From positions 1 to 9,273 of the forward strand of contig JANQTR010000255.1 in the NCBI GenBank assembly GCA_030731635.1: a stretch of DNA of 9,273 bases, in the 5' to 3' direction. Source of the DNA: Erythrobacter sp. Lineage in GTDB: Bacteria; Pseudomonadota; Alphaproteobacteria; Sphingomonadales; Sphingomonadaceae. A model generated the notes under the pieces. The model worked only from the letters and a program-made list of their open reading frames with translations, did not search any database and was not told the origin of the DNA. Shown here one piece after another: positions 6,721-9,273 of this stretch (within the stretch, counting starts at the first letter, position 1; the number at the start of each line of letters is the position of its first letter). Made by a program: the position numbers and the translations under genes.

Positions 6721-7671
6721 TCAGAACGCGCCATCGCCCAGCAGATCGCCATCGACCCGCTGACCGTAATAATCGCCATCCTTGTGAAACTGCACGCGCG
6801 CTTGTTCGATGGTGCCGGTCTGGCGCGGATCACGGGGACGCTCGCGGCTGGTGATGAAAGCCGCAACATCCCACGCCTGCAGATCGGTCAGAGTGCCGCC
6901 ATTGCCAAAGGGCATGTTGGCCTTGACGAAGCCTGCCGCGTTGGCCGTTTTCGACATGCCCGCACCCCAGTTGAACGAAGCCGGGCCCCATAGCGGCGGA
7001 AAGGCATAGGTGCCGTCGGCGTTCTTCATGCCTTCGCCGTTCTCGCCGTGGCAGACCAGGCACTGTTCCTGATAGACCGCCCGCCCGCGCTCCGGGTCGA
7101 TGCCCCCGGCGGGCATGTCGAGCTTCAGGAAACCACGCCCCGGGATTTCGGTGCGAATCGGCAGGCCAGTGGCGAGCCAGGCGAAATAGGTTTCGAGATC
7201 GCGGTAGATATCATCGCCATAGGGCGGCGGCGCCCCTGCGGGTGAGGCCTGCGCGTTCATAGAATAGACGAAGCAGCCCCGGATGCGGTCTTCCATCGTG
7301 TTGATGGAATCATTCTTGGTCCGGTAGGCAGGGTACATCCCCCAAGCGGCCCACATCGGCGAGGCATTGGCGGTGCGCCCGGCATCAAGGTGGCAGTTGC
7401 CGCAAGTGAGGCTGCTGCCAACATAGGGGCGTGCATATTCGCCCGTATGCAGGAACAGGTCCCGCCCGCGCCGGATCGCGTCGCCTTCCGGGCCTTCTGG
7501 GATACTCGCATCGTCCGGCGGCTGGAACCCGGCAGACACGACCGCTGCAGACGATGCCGGTGCGGGCGTATCCGCTGGCGGGGTCGCAGGGGATCGCAGG
7601 AGGAACACCACCAGTCCCGCAACGACCGCCGCCAGCAACGCCAGCATTGCGATGGTTAGACGCGAGGTCAT
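6721..7671 (-). CDS. tsdA: Membrane-anchored diheme cytochrome c, thiosulfate dehydrogenase (TsdA)-like
   Basis: This is a 316-residue periplasmic diheme cytochrome. Residues 7-27 are a hydrophobic segment followed by a Pro/Ala-rich linker (28-60), so it is probably anchored rather than released; no clear signal peptidase site is seen. Heme sites are CGNCH (90-94) and CLVCH (204-208). The region after the first heme (SPMWAAWGMYPAYRTKNDSI, 104-123; RIRGCFVYSMN, 129-139) matches the TsdA pattern. Cys133 lies where TsdA has its unusual cysteine ligand to heme 1; Met253 in ANMPFG is a likely ligand of heme 2. TsdA couples two thiosulfates into tetrathionate and passes electrons on. Known cousins reduce tetrathionate or only carry electrons, so direction and substrate are open. 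GGAGGAA (7684-7678) precedes the ATG. It lies 53 bases after an acyl-CoA dehydrogenase-type SDR gene, an unusual setting. Confidence 0.82.
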   Translation of the reverse strand: MTSRLTIAMLALLAAVVAGLVVFLLRSPATPPADTPAPASSAAVVSAGFQPPDDASIPEGPEGDAIRRGRDLFLHTGEYARPYVGSSLTCGNCHLDAGRTANASPMWAAWGMYPAYRTKNDSINTMEDRIRGCFVYSMNAQASPAGAPPPYGDDIYRDLETYFAWLATGLPIRTEIPGRGFLKLDMPAGGIDPERGRAVYQEQCLVCHGENGEGMKNADGTYAFPPLWGPASFNWGAGMSKTANAAGFVKANMPFGNGGTLTDLQAWDVAAFITSRERPRDPRQTGTIEQARVQFHKDGDYYGQRVDGDLLGDGAF

Positions 7672-7724
7672 GCGATGTTCCTCCGTGTTTCCTTAACGCG
7701 GCATCATACAGCCACCGCGAAGGA

Positions 7725-8510
7725 TTAGCGAGGTGCCATCCGGATGCCGCCGTCCAGCCGCACGTCTTCCCCGTTGAAATAGCCGGTTTCGATCATGGTC
7801 ATGGCCAGCTTGGCATATTCCACCGGCATCCCCAGACGCTTGGGGAACGGCACCGAAGCCGCCAGCGCATCGCGCACGTTTTGCGGCGCAGCGGCCAGCA
7901 GCGGGGTGTCGAAGATACCGGGCAGGATGGTGTTGACGCGGATGCCTTCGTTCATCAGGTCGCGCGCGATCGGCAGGGTCATGCCGATCACCCCGGCCTT
8001 TGATGCCGCATAGGCCGCCTGACCGATCTGCCCATCTTCGCCAGCGACCGAAGCGGTGTTGACGATCGCACCGCGCTCACCATTCTCATCGATCGGGTCA
8101 AGCGTCAGCATCCCGGCGGCCGATTTGGCGATGCAGCGGAAGGTGCCGATCAGGTTCACCTGAATGACGAAATCGAATGCCGAGACGGGGAAGTGCTTGA
8201 TCGATCCGTCTTCCTTCGAACGGCTGGCGGTCTTGATCGCATTGCCGATCCCGGCACAGTTTACCAGAATGCGCTCCTGCCCGTGCGCAGCACGGGCCTT
8301 GGCAAAACCGGCGTCGACATCATCATCGCTGGTCACGTTGACCATGCAGAACACTCCGCCGATTTCGGCGGCGAGCGCTTCGCCTTTTTCGGCGTTCATG
8401 TCGAAGATCGCGACCTTGGCGCCCTTTGCTGCCAGCGCACGCGCCGTTGCTGCGCCGAGGCCTGATGCACCGCCAGTGACGACGGCGGGGGTGTTGGCTG
8501 AAACTTCCAT
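7725..8510 (-). CDS. HSD10-like short-chain dehydrogenase (3-hydroxyacyl-CoA dehydrogenase type II)
   Basis: This 261-residue NAD-dependent short-chain dehydrogenase resembles human HSD17B10 along its length, by memory of that sequence. It would oxidise 3-hydroxyacyl-CoA, or a related hydroxy substrate, to the keto form. The Rossmann fold shows TGGASGLG (12-19) and Asp37 after the second strand, which favours NAD over NADP, then NCAG (84-87) and Asn119. The catalytic residues are Ser154, Tyr167 and Lys171 in the stretch NTASVAG to YAASK. Family-typical blocks follow: GMTLPIARDL (176-185), PGIFDTPLL (197-205), PFPKRLGMPVEYA (221-233) and NGEDVRLDGGIRM (246-258). AGGAG (8521-8517) lies 6 bases before the ATG. 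The gene is 34 bases downstream of the thiolase gene, so the two are probably one transcript catalysing the last two steps of a beta-oxidation-like cycle. Confidence 0.92.
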   Translation of the reverse strand: MEVSANTPAVVTGGASGLGAATARALAAKGAKVAIFDMNAEKGEALAAEIGGVFCMVNVTSDDDVDAGFAKARAAHGQERILVNCAGIGNAIKTASRSKEDGSIKHFPVSAFDFVIQVNLIGTFRCIAKSAAGMLTLDPIDENGERGAIVNTASVAGEDGQIGQAAYAASKAGVIGMTLPIARDLMNEGIRVNTILPGIFDTPLLAAAPQNVRDALAASVPFPKRLGMPVEYAKLAMTMIETGYFNGEDVRLDGGIRMAPR

Positions 8511-8544
8511 TATTCTCTCCTGATATTCAAATGGGGCGAGACGC

Positions 8545-9273
8545 TCAAAGGCTCTCGATAATCGTGACGTTGGCGACGCCGCCGCCTTCGCACATGGTCT
8601 GGAGGCCGTATTTCTTCCCGTGACGCTTCAATGCGTGGACCAGCGTGGCCATCAGTTTGGTGCCCGAAGCACCCAGCGGGTGGCCCAGGGCAATCGCGCC
8701 GCCATGGACATTAAGCTTGTCCGGATCAGCGCCGGTGTGCTTGAGCCATGCCAGCGGCACGCTCGCAAACGCCTCGTTCACTTCGTACAGATCGATATCG
8801 GCCATGCTCATCCCGGCGCGCTGCAAGGCGCGGTCGGTCGCGAACAGCGGTTCTTCGAGCATGATCACCGGATCGCCCGCGGTTACGGTGAGGTTGTGAA
8901 TCCGCGCCAGCGGCGTGAGGCCATAGCGCTTCAGCGCGGCCTCGCTGACCACCAGCACCGCCGACGACCCATCGCAGATCTGGCTGGCTGAAGCTGCCGT
9001 GATTGCCCCATCGGGCGAAAGCAGCTTGACCCCGGCGATGCCTTCGAGCGTCGCATCAAAGCGGATGCCTTCATCGATCATGTGCTGCGCAGCACCTTCG
9101 GCGGTTTCGATTTCGACAGCGACAATCTCGCGCTCGAACGCGCCAGCATTGGTCGCGGCGATCGCCTTCTGATGGCTTTCGAAAGCAAACCGGTCGAGAT
9201 CATCCTTGGTAAAGCCGTGCTTCTTGACGATCATCTCCGCGCCCATGAACTGGCTGAAATTGATGCCGGGGAA
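8545..9273 (-). CDS. Thiolase (acetyl-CoA acyltransferase family), N-terminal part missing
   Basis: The C-terminal 242 residues of a thiolase run off the right edge; the frame is open to 9273 and reads FPGINFSQF before the methionine at 9246, which is therefore internal. Thiolases cleave 3-ketoacyl-CoA with free CoA, or run in reverse to join acyl units. Visible landmarks are CDGSSAVLVVSE, the NEAF loop (fragment residues 166-169), GGAIALGHPLGASG with the catalytic His198, and MCEGGG with the catalytic Cys228. The acyl-accepting nucleophile cysteine lies upstream, outside the window. The CEGGG form and the GDPVIMLEEPLFATDRAL segment suggest the FadA5/FadA6-like branch that handles longer or ring-bearing acyl chains, rather than the biosynthetic PhaA type (inference from memory). 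It is likely first, or nearly so, in the minus-strand run. Confidence 0.93.
   Translation of the reverse strand, partial: FPGINFSQFMGAEMIVKKHGFTKDDLDRFAFESHQKAIAATNAGAFEREIVAVEIETAEGAAQHMIDEGIRFDATLEGIAGVKLLSPDGAITAASASQICDGSSAVLVVSEAALKRYGLTPLARIHNLTVTAGDPVIMLEEPLFATDRALQRAGMSMADIDLYEVNEAFASVPLAWLKHTGADPDKLNVHGGAIALGHPLGASGTKLMATLVHALKRHGKKYGLQTMCEGGGVANVTIIESL

Noticed and set aside
7696..7718. Inverted repeat CGCGG/CCGCG in the gap between the SDR and cytochrome genes
   Set aside because: Only 5 bp with a 13-base loop and no T tract on the relevant strand; too weak to call a terminator.

Overview
The window looks like alphaproteobacterial chromosome, most likely from the Sphingomonadales (Erythrobacteraceae or Sphingomonadaceae). 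The basis is high GC, the codon style, and close-to-textbook alphaproteobacterial forms of CpaC, CpaD, CpaE, TadB and TadC. This assignment is inference; there is no rRNA or other strong marker. I see no tRNA, rRNA, CRISPR array, insertion sequence or prophage gene, and no gene-free stretch longer than 300 bases.

Left half, plus strand (2-5223): a Tad/Flp pilus (tight adherence) assembly operon cut by the left edge. The order is cpaC (outer-membrane secretin, 5' end missing), cpaD (lipoprotein), cpaE (MinD/ParA-like localisation protein), tadB and tadC (inner-membrane platform proteins). Gaps are 3 to 108 bases. CpaF, the motor ATPase that usually lies between cpaE and tadB, is not there. In its place is a 108-base gap that can fold into two hairpins. 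The cluster stops at tadC with no tadD following, so motor, prepilin, peptidase and tadD must be elsewhere if the pilus is functional.

Right half, minus strand (5244-9273): a fatty-acyl-CoA-type gene run read right to left. The order is thiolase (start beyond the right edge), an HSD10-like 3-hydroxyacyl-CoA dehydrogenase, a diheme cytochrome c resembling thiosulfate dehydrogenase TsdA, a crotonase-fold enzyme, and a MarR regulator whose start overlaps the crotonase stop by 8 bases. Thiolase, dehydrogenase and crotonase fit beta-oxidation-like steps on an acyl-CoA. The MarR protein is the obvious candidate local regulator. A possible promoter with an internal 11-base dyad lies just upstream of the crotonase gene. 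The cytochrome is the odd member: it belongs to sulfur oxidation or electron transfer rather than lipid catabolism.

The two halves converge between tadC and marR with only 20 bases between stop codons. Overall these are recognisable families. The points that merit attention are the missing cpaF with its structured gap, the TsdA-like cytochrome inside an acyl-CoA cluster, the non-canonical crotonase active site, and the crotonase-MarR coupling. I did not find convincing evidence of an entirely new system.
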